From: Yersinia artesiana
GTDB taxonomy: Bacteria; Pseudomonadota; Gammaproteobacteria; Enterobacterales; Enterobacteriaceae
Assembly (NCBI RefSeq): GCF_902726545.1
Contig: NZ_CACVAD010000030.1
Span: forward strand, 1-60,742
DNA: 60,742 nucleotides
Direction: 5' to 3'
The position numbers and the translations under genes were made by a program. Shown here one piece after another: positions 41,918 through 52,996 of this stretch (within the stretch, counting starts at the first letter, position 1; the number at the start of each line of letters is the position of its first letter). The notes below the pieces were generated by a model that ran no database searches, was not told the DNA's origin, and saw only the letters and a list, made by a program, of their open reading frames with translations.

Positions 41918-42604
41918 TTACAGCGCTTTTTTACTGCGGTAGATGCGCTGTGGTCGGCCCACTTTGCCATAAATAATCTCTGCTTGTAGCGCTTGATTTG
42001 TTGCACAGAATTCCAGATAACGACGGGCCGTGGTACGGCTCAATCCGAGCATCTGGGCAACGTTCTCCGCCGTGTATTCCTCGGCATTATCACTAAATAA
42101 TGTCTGGATTTTATCCAGTGTCATTTGGTCGATACCCAGTGGTAAAGCCACTTTTTGCTCGCCACGAGCATAGGTATTGTACATTTCATCAATCTGGCGC
42201 TGATTGACCTTGGTGCCATCTTGCAAGACTTGATGACGATGGCTGTAGCGGGCCAGCGATTGTTCCAACCGTTCGTAAGCCACTGGTTTTATCAGATAAT
42301 CAAAAACCCCATAGCGGATAGCTTCAGAGACAGTTTCACTGTCGCTGGCTGCGGTGACAAAAATAATACCGCCAGAGAACCCCTGTAAGGTCAGTTCGCG
42401 TAATAATTCTAAACCACTGCCATCGGGTAGATAGTTATCCAGCAGAATTAAATCAGGATGAAAGCGAGCCACCATGCTGCGGGCTTGCTGCAAATTGCCC
42501 GCCAGCCACACCTCATGGCAGTGGCTGCTTTGCTTGATAAATTCGGCATGCATTTCTGCCAGTGGTGTTTCATCTTCAACCACTAAAATATTAAGACATT
42601 CCAT
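41918..42604 (-). CDS. citB: CitB/DpiA response regulator
   Basis: 228 aa. Receiver with LILLDNYLPDGSGLELL, then a linker and a C-terminal helix-turn-helix (YTAENVAQMLGLSRTTARRYLEFC). CitB of this family activates citrate lyase and transporter genes. It lies 21 bases after citA, divergent from citCDEFXG. Confidence 0.92.
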   Translation of the reverse strand: MECLNILVVEDETPLAEMHAEFIKQSSHCHEVWLAGNLQQARSMVARFHPDLILLDNYLPDGSGLELLRELTLQGFSGGIIFVTAASDSETVSEAIRYGVFDYLIKPVAYERLEQSLARYSHRHQVLQDGTKVNQRQIDEMYNTYARGEQKVALPLGIDQMTLDKIQTLFSDNAEEYTAENVAQMLGLSRTTARRYLEFCATNQALQAEIIYGKVGRPQRIYRSKKAL

Positions 42605-42625
42605 GGGATCTCCCTGTCTTTGAGA

Positions 42626-44302
42626 TCAATGCGTCTTCGGAATAAAGACGGTAAATAAGGTGCCGCACGGCGGATTCTCTTCTATTGTGATGGTGCCACC
42701 ACTTTGCTGAACATAGGTGGCTACCAAATACAGCCCAATACCATGTTCATCTGAATTTTTGGAACTGATACCTCGTTCGAACAGGCTATCTTGCAACTGT
42801 GGCTCGATGCCGCAGCCATGATCGGCAACTTCCAAAATCACATTTTCACCTTCATCAGACAGGTAAATTTCAATTTGTTTATCGCCGTCAGGATTTTTTA
42901 GGCTGGCCTCAAAGGCATTATCGAGCAGGTTTCCCATGATAGCGGCCAGTTCATTTTCGCCGATATTGGCAGGCAACTGACTTAACTGGCAGCCGGGGAC
43001 AAAATTCAAATTCAGCCCCAACTCTTTGGCCCGATGGTATTTACCAAATAATAATGCGGCAATCTGCCGGTTATTGAATGCGGTACGCAGCATATCAATC
43101 AGCGCCTGATGGGAGGAAGACTCGGTTTTCACCATCTCCAGCGCCCGGTCAAACTCTTTCATTTGCAACAGCCCACTCAGGGTTGACATCCAATTCAGAT
43201 GCTCATGCCGCACCGTGCGCAGGTTCTCGACATATTGCTTAATCTGGCTGAGTTGGGCGCTGAGAGTATGAATATCATCCTGACTGCGAAAACTCACCAC
43301 CCAACCTTGAAATGCACCATCTTCCGACCAAATACCCGCCCGGTTGGCGATGGCATTCAAGCCATTAAAGGTACAGAGTTCATCCTGGCGATTTTCACCA
43401 CTTTGATCGAGAAAGAAGTGGTCAGGGGAGACGACTTCACTGACTTTACGACCAATCAATTGCTGTGGTGTGGCTGAGATATTCAGCATTTTACGCGCAT
43501 TTTGATTGATTGCAGTGATCCTTCCCTCAGGATCAACCGCGAGTAACCCTTCGAATACGGCACCGAACAAGGCTTCTTGTTGGCGCAGCACTCGCGCTAT
43601 TTCTTTGGGTTCCATTCCCATCATCTGGCGGCGGATATGATGAGCAAACAGCCATGACAGTAGCAATAATAAGCCGAGTACCAGGATAAAAGAGTGGGTC
43701 AGTGGCAGCAGATAAATCAGCCGCCAGTGGTCTATTTTGCTGATCAGATACCCCAGAGAGACGACACCAATGATTTTTCCCTGCTCATCGCGGATGGGCG
43801 TTTTGGCGCGCATGGCTTCCCCCATGGAACCTTTGCCAAAAATAATATAACTCTCGCCCCTTTCCAGTGCGCCGGGTTTGGTCCATTGCATTGGGTGACC
43901 AATCATCTCCGGATTGGGGTGATACAGACGAATGGATTGAGTGTCACCAATGACCAGGTAATCAAGGTCGGAAGTGCTCCCGAGTCGGCTGACGATTTGG
44001 GCTAGTTGTGCCTTATCGCGGTGCTTCACGGCATTGACGACGGAATCCATCGACGCAATAATTTTTGCCTGATTCATCGCTGTTTTGCTGACTTGATCGA
44101 GTAGATATTGCTCAAAATTATGGCTGAGAAAGCGATCCAGCGCGCCTACCAGCAGAATAGAGACGGTCAACAGCAGCAGAAATATCCGCAATGGAAAGGC
44201 CATGTTTTGCAACCGGCCCCATATTCGGCCACGCCATTTTAATTTGCCTGATAGGGAAACATCGGCAGAGGGGATCGACACATTACTCACCTTATTTAAC
44301 AT
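42626..44302 (-). CDS. citA: CitA/DpiB citrate sensor kinase
   Basis: 558 aa. Two transmembrane helices flank a periplasmic PAS-like citrate domain (RLYHPNPEMIGHPMQW, then GEAMRAKTPI). A cytoplasmic PAS follows, then the H-box VRHEHLNWMSTLSGLLQM and an HATPase with NLLDNAFEASL. An N-terminal stretch of about 30 residues before the first helix is longer than in E. coli DpiB. Senses external citrate and phosphorylates CitB. Confidence 0.92.
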   Translation of the reverse strand: MLNKVSNVSIPSADVSLSGKLKWRGRIWGRLQNMAFPLRIFLLLLTVSILLVGALDRFLSHNFEQYLLDQVSKTAMNQAKIIASMDSVVNAVKHRDKAQLAQIVSRLGSTSDLDYLVIGDTQSIRLYHPNPEMIGHPMQWTKPGALERGESYIIFGKGSMGEAMRAKTPIRDEQGKIIGVVSLGYLISKIDHWRLIYLLPLTHSFILVLGLLLLLSWLFAHHIRRQMMGMEPKEIARVLRQQEALFGAVFEGLLAVDPEGRITAINQNARKMLNISATPQQLIGRKVSEVVSPDHFFLDQSGENRQDELCTFNGLNAIANRAGIWSEDGAFQGWVVSFRSQDDIHTLSAQLSQIKQYVENLRTVRHEHLNWMSTLSGLLQMKEFDRALEMVKTESSSHQALIDMLRTAFNNRQIAALLFGKYHRAKELGLNLNFVPGCQLSQLPANIGENELAAIMGNLLDNAFEASLKNPDGDKQIEIYLSDEGENVILEVADHGCGIEPQLQDSLFERGISSKNSDEHGIGLYLVATYVQQSGGTITIEENPPCGTLFTVFIPKTH

Positions 44303-44638
44303 ATGGGCTATGTACTGGCGTTAACATAAGTTAATTTAAGAAATAATTAAATAGCTAAGAGAAATAAAAATATATATTAATAATTAAGAAAATTAAAACC
44401 ATTAAATAACTTATATTTACTCTCTTATATGTGAAATAGGTCAATTAACCGCGCTATTTTTATGTTTAGCATGTGCTCATAAATTAATTAAAATTAAAAA
44501 CAAGCCTAGGTTAATTTATTTTATCTTGTTGTTTTTATGTGAAATATTTATTTAAAGGTGGCTTTATAATTTATTTCACTGTGGGTAAAACAACTTGTTT
44601 TTTATTTGTTATGTAAACGTTATGGCAGAGAGTGAATT
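44303..44638. promoter_or_regulatory. Divergent citA / citC promoter region
   Basis: 336 very AT-rich bases typical of CitB-controlled promoters. A CRP-like site is visible at 44430-44445. Several A/T-rich segments around 44330-44420 could bind CitB, but I cannot assign a box with confidence. Confidence 0.55.
44430..44445. promoter_or_regulatory. CRP-like site
   Basis: TGTGAAATAGGTCAAT matches the CRP layout TGTGA-N6-TCACA with two differences in the second half. Citrate lyase genes in Klebsiella and E. coli are under catabolite control, so it fits. Confidence 0.4.
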
Positions 44639-45715
44639 ATGGATACGGTATTTAAGCGAATTAATCGGTCAGACCATCAGCAGATTGCAGAAATAACACG
44701 CTTCTTGCGTGAAAATGATCTGAATATAGATACCACTGTTGAGGTTTTTATTACCGTAAGCCGTAATGACAAGCTGGTGGCCTGTGGCGGTATTGCCGGT
44801 AATATTATCAAATGCGTGGCCATCAGTGAGCAGGTGAGAGGTGAGGGGCTGGCGCTGACGCTAGCTACTGAGCTGGTCAATCTGGCCTATGAGCGCCATC
44901 ACAGCCATCTATTTATTTATACCAAAACTAAAAACGAGAGCTTATTTAAAGCCTGTGGATTTTATCCTATAGCGAGTGTCCCTGGCATTGTGGTGTTGAT
45001 GGAAAATAGCGACTGCCGTTTGCAGCGCTATGCCAAACAATTGAGTCAATTACGTCAGCCAGGGCAGAAAATTGGCAGCATCGTCATGAATGCCAACCCA
45101 TTTACTCGCGGGCATCAATATTTGGTGCGGCAGGCCGCCGCGCAGTGTGATTGGCTACACCTGTTTTTGGTGAAAGAAGATAATTCGCGTTTTCCCTATG
45201 AAGACCGGCTGCAATTAGTGCTCGAAGGCACCCAAGATATTGCCAATCTTACGGTGCATCCCGGTTCGGAATATATGATCTCCCGTGCCACTTTCCCTTG
45301 TTATTTTATTAAAGATCAAGGCGTGGCAGATGACTGCTATACCGAAATCGACCTAAAAATATTCCGCCAATATTTGGCTCCGGCACTGGGTGTTACCCAC
45401 CGCTTTGTCGGGACTGAGCCGTTTTGTACTGTGACCGCTAAATATAACCGCGACATGAGCTTTTGGCTGGAGACGCCGTTATTGCCTTATCCGCCGATTT
45501 CGCTGGTGGAAATTGAACGTCTTAAATATCACAACACCGCTATTTCCGCCTCATGGGTGCGCAAACTATTGGCACAGGGGGATAGCGAAACCATTCGCAA
45601 GTTAGTTCCTCCCGCTACCTGCCATTACCTACAGCGCTTGTTGTCACAACGCGCGCAAAAAGCGGCCAGCACAGAGAAAAGCTCAGCATTAGCAAAGAGT
45701 TCAGCCCCGTTTTAA
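44639..45715 (+). CDS. citC: Citrate lyase ligase CitC
   Basis: 358 aa. An N-terminal GNAT-like segment (KCVAISEQVRGEGLALTLATEL) is followed by a nucleotidyltransferase domain with NANPFTRGHQYLVRQAA and SFWLETPLLPYPPISL. It acetylates the thiol of the CitD prosthetic group to make active lyase. The start is preceded by AGAG. First gene of citCDEFXGT. Confidence 0.95.
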   Translation: MDTVFKRINRSDHQQIAEITRFLRENDLNIDTTVEVFITVSRNDKLVACGGIAGNIIKCVAISEQVRGEGLALTLATELVNLAYERHHSHLFIYTKTKNESLFKACGFYPIASVPGIVVLMENSDCRLQRYAKQLSQLRQPGQKIGSIVMNANPFTRGHQYLVRQAAAQCDWLHLFLVKEDNSRFPYEDRLQLVLEGTQDIANLTVHPGSEYMISRATFPCYFIKDQGVADDCYTEIDLKIFRQYLAPALGVTHRFVGTEPFCTVTAKYNRDMSFWLETPLLPYPPISLVEIERLKYHNTAISASWVRKLLAQGDSETIRKLVPPATCHYLQRLLSQRAQKAASTEKSSALAKSSAPF

Positions 45716-45811
45716 CTGACTAAAGAGAGCTGATTAAAGCAGGGCGCAAAGATAGGGACTGATACCTAAGTCAGAAACCACGAATTTGAAGACAAGTTAA
45801 TCAGGTGAAAC

Positions 45812-46105
45812 ATGAAAATTATTAGAGAGGCCGTCGCCGGAACGTTGGAATCGAGCGACGTTATGGTGCGCATCGCACCATTAAATCCACCCGAAATAGA
45901 TCTGCAAATCCACAGCAGTGTGGACAAGCAGTTTGGTGAAGCCATTCGCTACAGCGTACTGGCGTTGCTGGAACAGTATCGGGTAACCGGAGTGCAACTG
46001 ATTATTGACGATAAAGGCGCACTGGATTGCGTGTTACAGGCACGGCTGGAAACCGCGCTGCTGAGAGCCTGCGATGAAAAAATTCTGCCATGGAGAGCGC
46101 ATTGA
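45812..46105 (+). CDS. citD: Citrate lyase acyl carrier protein CitD
   Basis: 97 aa. Ser14 ([12 protein letters not shown]) carries the phosphoribosyl-dephospho-CoA group. Its stop overlaps the citE start (TGATG). Confidence 0.95.
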   Translation: MKIIREAVAGTLESSDVMVRIAPLNPPEIDLQIHSSVDKQFGEAIRYSVLALLEQYRVTGVQLIIDDKGALDCVLQARLETALLRACDEKILPWRAH

Positions 46106-46998
46106 TGAAACCCGAAATGAAAAACAGAATGCGCCGCAGCATGTTATTTGTTCCCGGTGCCAATGCCGCCATGGTCAGTAATGCCTTTATTTATCAATCT
46201 GATGCGCTGATGTTTGACCTGGAAGATTCCGTCATTCTGCGCGAAAAAGATGCGGCTCGTCGCCTGGTCTATCACGCCTTGCAGCACCCGCTTTATCAGG
46301 ATGTGGAAACCATAGTGCGAGTCAATGCATTGGACTCGGCTTATGGTCTGGCTGACTTGGAGGCGGTGGTGCGTGGTGGCGCGGATATCGTGCGTTTGCC
46401 GAAAACCGATAATGCGAAAGATGTCGAAGATATGGCGCGTGAAATCAGCCGTATCGAATCGGAATGTGGTCGTGAAGTGGGCAGCACCGGCTTGCTGGCT
46501 GCTATTGAATCAGCACAGGGCATCACTCAAGCGCTGGCTATTGCGCAGGCATCGCCGCGTTTAATGGGGATTGCGCTGGGAGCTGAAGATTATGTCCGCA
46601 ACTTGCGCACTGAGCGCTCTCCCGAAGGGATTGAGCTGCTGTTTGCTCGCTGTTCAATATTGCAGGCCGCCCGTGCGGTAGGGATTCAGGCTTTTGACAC
46701 CGTGTATTCCGATGCCAATAACGAAGCGGGTTTTTTGCAGGAAGCCGCGCTTATCAAACAACTGGGTTTTGATGGCAAGTCATTGATAAACCCACGCCAA
46801 ATCGAACTGTTACACAACCTCTATGCGCCGACCGAGAAAGAAGTCCGCCATGCCCAGGCAGTGGTTGATGTTGCTGCAGCGGCAGAAGCCGAAGGGCGCG
46901 GTGTGGTTTCTCTGAACGGCAAGATGGTGGACAGCCCGGTGATTGAACGGGCGCGGTTGGTTTTGCAACGTGCGGTCAGCGGCCTGCGTGAGGAATAA
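46105..46998 (+). CDS. citE: Citrate lyase beta subunit CitE
   Basis: 297 aa from the ATG at 46105, with GGAGAG at 46091-46096; an ATG five codons earlier lies in citD and is less likely. CitE/HpcH fold: [41 protein letters not shown]. It cleaves citryl-ACP to oxaloacetate and acetyl-ACP. Confidence 0.95.
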   Translation: MKPEMKNRMRRSMLFVPGANAAMVSNAFIYQSDALMFDLEDSVILREKDAARRLVYHALQHPLYQDVETIVRVNALDSAYGLADLEAVVRGGADIVRLPKTDNAKDVEDMAREISRIESECGREVGSTGLLAAIESAQGITQALAIAQASPRLMGIALGAEDYVRNLRTERSPEGIELLFARCSILQAARAVGIQAFDTVYSDANNEAGFLQEAALIKQLGFDGKSLINPRQIELLHNLYAPTEKEVRHAQAVVDVAAAAEAEGRGVVSLNGKMVDSPVIERARLVLQRAVSGLREE

Positions 46999-47001
46999 GA
47001 G

Positions 47002-48519
47002 ATGAATAGGCAACAACGAGTAGAAAGTTTAAGCCACAGTCAGGATAACGGCCCGGTATATCGCCCGTATCAGAACACTTCTAAAGCGAATTTACAGGCG
47101 CAGAAGCCACGCAATATCAAGATGTGTGATTCATTGGAAAATGTGATTCGCCGTAGCGGGTTGCAAGATGGCATGACCATTTCTTTCCACCATGCTTTCC
47201 GTGCCGGAGATTTGACCTTAAATCTGGTGATGAATGCGATTGCCGCCATGGGCTTCAAAAATTTGCGTCTGGCCTCCAGCTCTTTGAGCGACTGCCATTC
47301 GCCTCTGGTGGAGCATATCCGCAATGGTGTGGTCAGCGAAATCTACACCTCGGGTCTGCGCGGGCCGCTGGCGGAGGAGATATCGCGCGGATTATTAGCC
47401 AAACCGGTACAGATTCATTCCCACGGCGGCCGCGTTAATTTGATTGAGTCCGGCGAGCTGACCATCGATGTCGCTTTTATCGGGGTGCCGGCTTGCGATG
47501 AATTCGGTAATACCAATGGTTTTAGCGGCGCTGCCTGTTGTGGCTCATTGGGCTATGCGCGAGTGGATGCTGAATATGCCGGTTGTGTGGTGTTGCTAAC
47601 GGAAGCTCTGGTGGCTTATCCGCATCATCCGGCGAGTATTGCTCAGGATCAGGTTGATTTGATTGTGCAGGTTGAGCAAGTGGGCGATGCCGACAAGATT
47701 GGCGCTGATACCACCAGAATGACCTCCAATCCCCGCGAATTACTCATTGCCCGCCGTGCTGCCGAAGTGATTGCCGGTTCGGGCTATTTTGTCGATGGTT
47801 TCTCTTTGCAGACCGGCACTGGCGGGGCATCGCTGGCGGTAACACGTTTTCTTGAAGACAAAATGTTGCGCCGCAATATCACTGCCGCTTTTGCACTGGG
47901 TGGCATCACCTCAACCATGGTGGATTTGCACGAAAAAGGGCTGATTACCAAGCTGCTGGATGTGCAAAGTTTTGACAAACAGGCCGCCTCTTCGCTGGCC
48001 CGTAACCCACGTCATATCGAAATCAGTGCTAATCAATACGCTAATTTTAGCTCGAAAGGGGCATCCGTCGATCGGCTGGATGTGGTGGTGCTCAGCGCGC
48101 TGGAAATTGACACCGGTTTTAATGTCAACGTGTTGACCGGTTCTGATGGTGTGCTGCGCGGCGCTTCCGGCGGCCATTGCGACACCGCGGTTGCCGCTCG
48201 ACTGTCAATCATTGTCGCGCCATTAGTCCGTGGCCGTATTCCAACCCTGGTCAAGGACGTGACCACTTGCGTCACGCCGGGTTCCAGTGTCGATATTTTA
48301 GTGACCGATCACGGTATCGCGGTAAATCCAGCACGGCCAGAACTGGCCGAACGTTTGCAGCAAGCGGGTTTGCCGGTAGTCACCATCGACTGGCTCTATC
48401 AGCGTGCGCTGATTCTGACCGGTGAACCACAACCGATCAAATTTACTGATCGGGTGGTGGCGGTGGTGCGCTATCGCGATGGTTCCGTGATTGATGTTGT
48501 TCATCAGATACAGGAGTAG
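47002..48519 (+). CDS. citF: Citrate lyase alpha subunit CitF
   Basis: 505 aa, normal length. CoA-transferase family I features: DGMTISFHHAFRAGD, GFSGAACCGSLGYA, RGASGGHCDTAVAARL, TDHGIAVNPARPEL. It exchanges acetyl for citryl on CitD. It starts three bases after citE. Confidence 0.96.
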   Translation: MNRQQRVESLSHSQDNGPVYRPYQNTSKANLQAQKPRNIKMCDSLENVIRRSGLQDGMTISFHHAFRAGDLTLNLVMNAIAAMGFKNLRLASSSLSDCHSPLVEHIRNGVVSEIYTSGLRGPLAEEISRGLLAKPVQIHSHGGRVNLIESGELTIDVAFIGVPACDEFGNTNGFSGAACCGSLGYARVDAEYAGCVVLLTEALVAYPHHPASIAQDQVDLIVQVEQVGDADKIGADTTRMTSNPRELLIARRAAEVIAGSGYFVDGFSLQTGTGGASLAVTRFLEDKMLRRNITAAFALGGITSTMVDLHEKGLITKLLDVQSFDKQAASSLARNPRHIEISANQYANFSSKGASVDRLDVVVLSALEIDTGFNVNVLTGSDGVLRGASGGHCDTAVAARLSIIVAPLVRGRIPTLVKDVTTCVTPGSSVDILVTDHGIAVNPARPELAERLQQAGLPVVTIDWLYQRALILTGEPQPIKFTDRVVAVVRYRDGSVIDVVHQIQE

Positions 48520-48522
48520 ACG

Positions 48523-49071
48523 ATGAATACACTTTCCCCCGCATTAGCCGCTAACCGGCCAATCAGTTTGCCGGAATTGCTGACCAGTCGTGAGTCGCGT
48601 CAGAGCCGGCAACAGGCCTGGTTGTCGCGTCATCAAGTTACGTTGATTTCATTGACTCTGGTGGCTCCGGGAGCAATCAAAGATAACCCATTGACTCGTA
48701 AGCTGTTTGCGCTGGCGTGGCAGGCCATTACCACCTTGAGCCAGCAGCAATGTTGGCCAGTGTTGCAGCAAGAGGTGTTTCCGCTGCCGACCGGCTGTGA
48801 GGGCTTGATAGCGGTTGATTTGCCCGCCGAACAAGTGAAAGACGCCGCATTGTTGCTGGAGCTAAAGCACCCGCAGGGCAGGTTATGGGATATCGATGTG
48901 CTGGATGTTTCAGGGCGAATTTTGTCACGCCGTGATGTGGGCTTAGCGCCACGCCGCTGCTTGCTGTGCCATCGTCCAGCTAATGTGTGCGCCCGGGCAC
49001 AGACGCATACCATTGACGAATTATTGGCCCAGATGGAGTTGATGCTCAATGCTACCTCTGCAACGCACTGA
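48523..49071 (+). CDS. citX: CitX apo-citrate lyase phosphoribosyl-dephospho-CoA transferase
   Basis: 182 aa. The family block [15 protein letters not shown], then [21 protein letters not shown], is present. It attaches the prosthetic group to CitD. Separate citX and citG, as in E. coli and Klebsiella, not a CitXG fusion. Confidence 0.93.
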   Translation: MNTLSPALAANRPISLPELLTSRESRQSRQQAWLSRHQVTLISLTLVAPGAIKDNPLTRKLFALAWQAITTLSQQQCWPVLQQEVFPLPTGCEGLIAVDLPAEQVKDAALLLELKHPQGRLWDIDVLDVSGRILSRRDVGLAPRRCLLCHRPANVCARAQTHTIDELLAQMELMLNATSATH

Positions 49072-50044
49072 CGAGATGGCGGTTTCATCGACTGCCTTTT
49101 GGGCAAGGGATGATTTCAGCAAAAAGTTCGGCGCATTGGCTTATCAGGCGATGTTAGCTGAAGTCAATCTGACACCGAAACCCGGCCTGGTGGATTGCGT
49201 GAACTGTGGCGCGCATCAGGACATGACGCTGCAAGATTTTTATCACAGTGCTGATGCTATTGCGCCGTGGCTGCCCCGTTTTATTGAACAGGGTATGCGT
49301 TATAGCCATTTGCAGGGGCAGGCAGCGCTTAACAGCTTGCGGCCGTTAGGGTTGGCTTGCGAAAACAGCATGTTTCAGGCGACCAATGGCGTCAACACCC
49401 ATAAAGGCAGCGTTTTTTCTCTGGGGCTGATTTGCTGCGCACTTGGGCGGTTAAGGGCGCGAGCACAATCAATCAGCGCCGAAGCAGTGTGTCAGGAGGC
49501 CGCCAGCTTATGCCGTGGGCTGATTGAGCGCGAACTACGTCAATCGAATCCACAACAAACCGCCGGGCAGCGCCTGTTTTATCAATATGGCCTGACGGGC
49601 GCGCGGGGTGAGGCTGAATCCGGCTTTGCCACGGTGTTAACCCATGCTTTACCCGCGTACCGGCGCTTATTAGCTGACGGGGCGCAACCTGACCATGCCT
49701 TATTGCACACTTTGCTGATTTTGATGTCCGTCAATCGCGATACCAATGTGGTTTCTCGTGGCGGTATGGCGGGTTTGCAATGGTTACAACAACAGGCAAC
49801 AGAACTTTTGGCCTCACTCTCGGCGGCAGGGATGAATGATCCTCTCAGCCTGCGGCGAGTGTGCATGTTTGACGCCCAATGTATCGCCCGCAACCTTAGC
49901 CCTGGCGGCAGTGCTGACCTGCTGATCCTGACCTGGTTTCTGGCGCAATTCCCTCATCACCTCCCTCACAAAAATAAGAACGTTGTTATTGGACCAGTAA
50001 CAGCTATCGGCCCGGTAACAGCTATAGGAGTCTCTCTATGTTGA
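49049..50044 (+). CDS. citG: CitG triphosphoribosyl-dephospho-CoA synthase
   Basis: 331 aa from the ATG at 49049, with GGAG nine bases upstream and a 23-base overlap with citX; the ATG at 49076 is an alternative. Motifs [19 protein letters not shown] and [15 protein letters not shown]. It makes the CitD prosthetic-group precursor from dephospho-CoA and ATP. The C-terminus carries a short duplicated stretch ([16 protein letters not shown]). Confidence 0.93.
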   Translation: MLPLQRTDEMAVSSTAFWARDDFSKKFGALAYQAMLAEVNLTPKPGLVDCVNCGAHQDMTLQDFYHSADAIAPWLPRFIEQGMRYSHLQGQAALNSLRPLGLACENSMFQATNGVNTHKGSVFSLGLICCALGRLRARAQSISAEAVCQEAASLCRGLIERELRQSNPQQTAGQRLFYQYGLTGARGEAESGFATVLTHALPAYRRLLADGAQPDHALLHTLLILMSVNRDTNVVSRGGMAGLQWLQQQATELLASLSAAGMNDPLSLRRVCMFDAQCIARNLSPGGSADLLILTWFLAQFPHHLPHKNKNVVIGPVTAIGPVTAIGVSLC

Positions 50045-51501
50045 AGTCGCAAGAGAAATTATGGAAAGCGCTCGCGCCTTTTGTGGTGCTGGCCGTTCTG
50101 CTGTTGATCCCAACCCCGGAAGGTATGCCACCACAAGCCTGGCGCTATTTTGCGATTTTTGTCGCCATGATTGTCGGTATGATTTTAGAGCCAATTCCTG
50201 CCACGGCGATCAGTTTTATCGCGGTGACAATTTGCGTGCTAAGTTCTGACTGGGTGCTATTTAGTGCCGCCGAAGTGGCGGATGCCAGCTTCAACGGCGG
50301 TAAAGAGTCATTGAAATGGGGGCTGGCAGGGTTCTCCAGCACTACTGTCTGGCTGGTGTTCGGGGCATTTATTTTTGCGCTCGGCTATGAAGCCACTGGC
50401 CTTGGCCGCCGTATTGCGTTGTTCATGGTGAAATTCATGGGCAAGCGCACACTGACCCTGGGTTATGCCATTGTTATTATTGATATTCTGTTGGCACCCT
50501 TTACGCCATCGAATACTGCCCGTACCGGCGGCACCGTATTCCCGGTAGTGAAAAACCTGCCGCCGCTGTTTGACTCTTATCCCCATGACCCGTCGTCACG
50601 GCGCATCGGTGGTTATCTGATGTGGATGATGGTGATTGGTACTAGCATCAGTTCCTCCATGTTTGTTACCGGCGCGGCACCTAACGTATTGGGTATTGAG
50701 TTTGTCAATAAAATAGCCGGTGTTCATATCGGCTGGATGCAGTGGTTCCTGGCATTCCTGCCGGTTGGGTTGATTTTACTGATTGTCGCGCCGTGGCTCT
50801 CCTATGTGCTGTATAAACCCGGTGTTACCAAAAGTGATGAAGTGGCGACCTGGGCACAAACAGCACTGAATGAAATGGGTGGCCTGACTCGCAAAGAGAT
50901 TACCCTGATTGGCTTGGTGCTTCTGAGTCTGTGTTTGTGGGTGTTTGGCAGTCAGTTCATTGATGCCACGGCCGTTGGTTTGCTGGCGGTATCGTTGATG
51001 CTGGCGCTGCATGTGGTGTCGTGGAAAGATATCACCAAATATTCCAGCGCCTGGAATACATTGGTGAATCTGGCGACCTTGGTGGTGATGGCAAATGGCC
51101 TGACTCGCTCTGGTTTTATTGATTGGTTTGCCAATACCATGAGCACTCACCTTGATGGCTTCTCACCGAATATGACAGTGGTGGCATTGGTGCTGGTGTT
51201 CTATTTCTCTCATTACCTGTTCGCGAGTTTGTCTGCTCATACCGCCACCATGTTGCCGGTGATTTTAGCTGTCGGCAAGGGCTTGAGTGGCGTGCCAATG
51301 GAGCATTTATCCATGCTGTTGGTGTTATCCATCGGGATCATGGGGGTGTTGACGCCGTATGCTACCGGGCCGGGTGTGATTATCTATGGCTGCGGCTATG
51401 TGAAATCTAAAGATTACTGGCGTTTGGGTGGGATCATGGGGGTGTTCTACATCAGCATGCTGTTGCTGGTGGGGTGGCCAATCATGAGTCTATGGTATTG
51501 A
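50038..51501 (+). CDS. citT: CitT citrate:succinate antiporter (DASS family)
   Basis: 487 aa, about 12 helices. DASS features: [17 protein letters not shown] (SNT substrate motif) and [19 protein letters not shown], plus [13 protein letters not shown]. It overlaps citG by 7 bases, with GGAG seven bases upstream of its ATG. Imports citrate in exchange for succinate during anaerobic citrate use, as in E. coli. Confidence 0.94.
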   Translation: MLKSQEKLWKALAPFVVLAVLLLIPTPEGMPPQAWRYFAIFVAMIVGMILEPIPATAISFIAVTICVLSSDWVLFSAAEVADASFNGGKESLKWGLAGFSSTTVWLVFGAFIFALGYEATGLGRRIALFMVKFMGKRTLTLGYAIVIIDILLAPFTPSNTARTGGTVFPVVKNLPPLFDSYPHDPSSRRIGGYLMWMMVIGTSISSSMFVTGAAPNVLGIEFVNKIAGVHIGWMQWFLAFLPVGLILLIVAPWLSYVLYKPGVTKSDEVATWAQTALNEMGGLTRKEITLIGLVLLSLCLWVFGSQFIDATAVGLLAVSLMLALHVVSWKDITKYSSAWNTLVNLATLVVMANGLTRSGFIDWFANTMSTHLDGFSPNMTVVALVLVFYFSHYLFASLSAHTATMLPVILAVGKGLSGVPMEHLSMLLVLSIGIMGVLTPYATGPGVIIYGCGYVKSKDYWRLGGIMGVFYISMLLLVGWPIMSLWY

Positions 51502-51518
51502 TTTTTCAGACCAGTAAG

Positions 51519-51592
51519 TGAAGGGGCGACCGTACCTAGGGGCACTCCGACGGCTCACGCCGTTACGGCCCCAATGGTACGTTTCCCCTTCA
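51519..51592. repeat. 74-bp branched palindrome after citT
   Basis: TGAAGGGG pairs with CCCCTTCA, CGTACC with GGTACG, inner GGGGC with GCCCC, and a central hairpin ACGGC-TCAC-GCCGT. The nested stems suggest an intergenic palindromic repeat (miniature repeat). It sits between the convergent citT and TRAP operons, where such elements commonly lie, and could also terminate transcription. Confidence 0.7.
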
Positions 51593-51685
51593 TTTGGATT
51601 AATTATTTCAAAAAACCATCTTGATACTGATGTGTCGGGCCTGTCAGCGGCCCGACTTACTTGTGTAAGATGATGAGTTGATTGG

Positions 51686-52978
51686 TTAGCCGGTATAAAC
51701 GCCAAAGACTCTGGGTAGCCACAGGGATATTTCCGGAATATAAGTGACCAGCATTAACACCAGGAATAGCGCGCCGTAGAACGGTAACATCGCTTTTACC
51801 ACTTGCTCGATTTTCTGTTTACTTACCGCACTGGCCACAAACAGCACCGATCCCACGGGAGGGGTAATCAGGCCAATCCCCAGATTAATCAGCATAATCA
51901 TGCCGAAATGCACCGGATCGATACCCAATGAATTGGTGACCGGCATTAAGACCGGCGTCAATATCAAAATCAGTGGTGCCATATCCATCAACGTGCCAAT
52001 CAGCAACAGCATGATATTGATACACATCAGAATGACGTATTTATTATCAGAAACCGAGGTAAAGAACTCAGTGATACGCTCGGGCAATTGCATGTAGGTC
52101 ATGATAGCGCCAAAACTGGCAGCAAAACCGATTAAAATCATCACGATAGTGACGGTTTTTACCGTGCGGTACATCAACTTGGGTAGCTCTGACCATTTGT
52201 AATCACGATAGATAAACATAGTGACGAAAAACGACCATAAACAAGCAATTGCGGCGGATTCAGTGGCAGTAAATATCCCGGAAAGTATCCCTCCCATGAT
52301 GATGACGACGGTCATCAGCCCCCATAAGGTATCAACAAAGATTTTCAGCGCCTGGCGGAATGGCACCCGCTCCCCTTTGGGGTAACCTCGTTTATAAGCA
52401 AAGCCCACACACATTAGCATCAGGGTGAAACTGAGCAGCAGGCCCGGCAGGATCCCGGCAATAAACAGTGCAGCAATAGAAACCGTACCGCCGGTTGCCA
52501 GCGAATAAATAACCGAGTTATGGCTAGGGGGTGTCAATATGGCCTGAACCGAACCACTGGCGGTGACGGCAGCCGCAAAATCACGCGGATAACCTTTTTT
52601 ATCCATTTCGGGGATCATCACGGAGCCAATTGAAGCCGTGTCTGCCACTGATGACCCTGAAATTGCGCCGAAGAAAGTTGAGGCCACAATATTGACCAGT
52701 GACAGACCACCACGGATAAACCCAACGAAAATATAGGCAAAACTCACCAGTCGCCGCGCTATTCCTCCTTCGGCCATAATGGCGCCCGCCAGAATAAAGA
52801 ACGGGATCGCTAACAATGAGAATTTGTTTACGCCGCTGGTAATTTGGATCATGACCGCCTCCAGTGGCAAATCAATCCAAAATGCGCCAGCAATTGCACT
52901 TAATCCGACGGCATAAGCCACCGGCACGCCAATAGCCAACAAAATTGCCAGGGTAAAAACTAAAATAAATGCATCCAT
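51686..52978 (-). CDS. dctM: TRAP transporter large permease (DctM type)
   Basis: 430 aa, about 12 helices, with VFTLAILLAIGVPVAYAVGLSA, SGSSVADTASIGSVMIPEMDKKGY, and LTPPSHNSVIYSLATGG near the Na+/substrate region. It is the last gene of a TRAP operon, 18 bases after the small permease. Confidence 0.92.
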   Translation of the reverse strand: MDAFILVFTLAILLAIGVPVAYAVGLSAIAGAFWIDLPLEAVMIQITSGVNKFSLLAIPFFILAGAIMAEGGIARRLVSFAYIFVGFIRGGLSLVNIVASTFFGAISGSSVADTASIGSVMIPEMDKKGYPRDFAAAVTASGSVQAILTPPSHNSVIYSLATGGTVSIAALFIAGILPGLLLSFTLMLMCVGFAYKRGYPKGERVPFRQALKIFVDTLWGLMTVVIIMGGILSGIFTATESAAIACLWSFFVTMFIYRDYKWSELPKLMYRTVKTVTIVMILIGFAASFGAIMTYMQLPERITEFFTSVSDNKYVILMCINIMLLLIGTLMDMAPLILILTPVLMPVTNSLGIDPVHFGMIMLINLGIGLITPPVGSVLFVASAVSKQKIEQVVKAMLPFYGALFLVLMLVTYIPEISLWLPRVFGVYTG

Positions 52979-52996
52979 AAGGCAAAGTTCCCCAAA

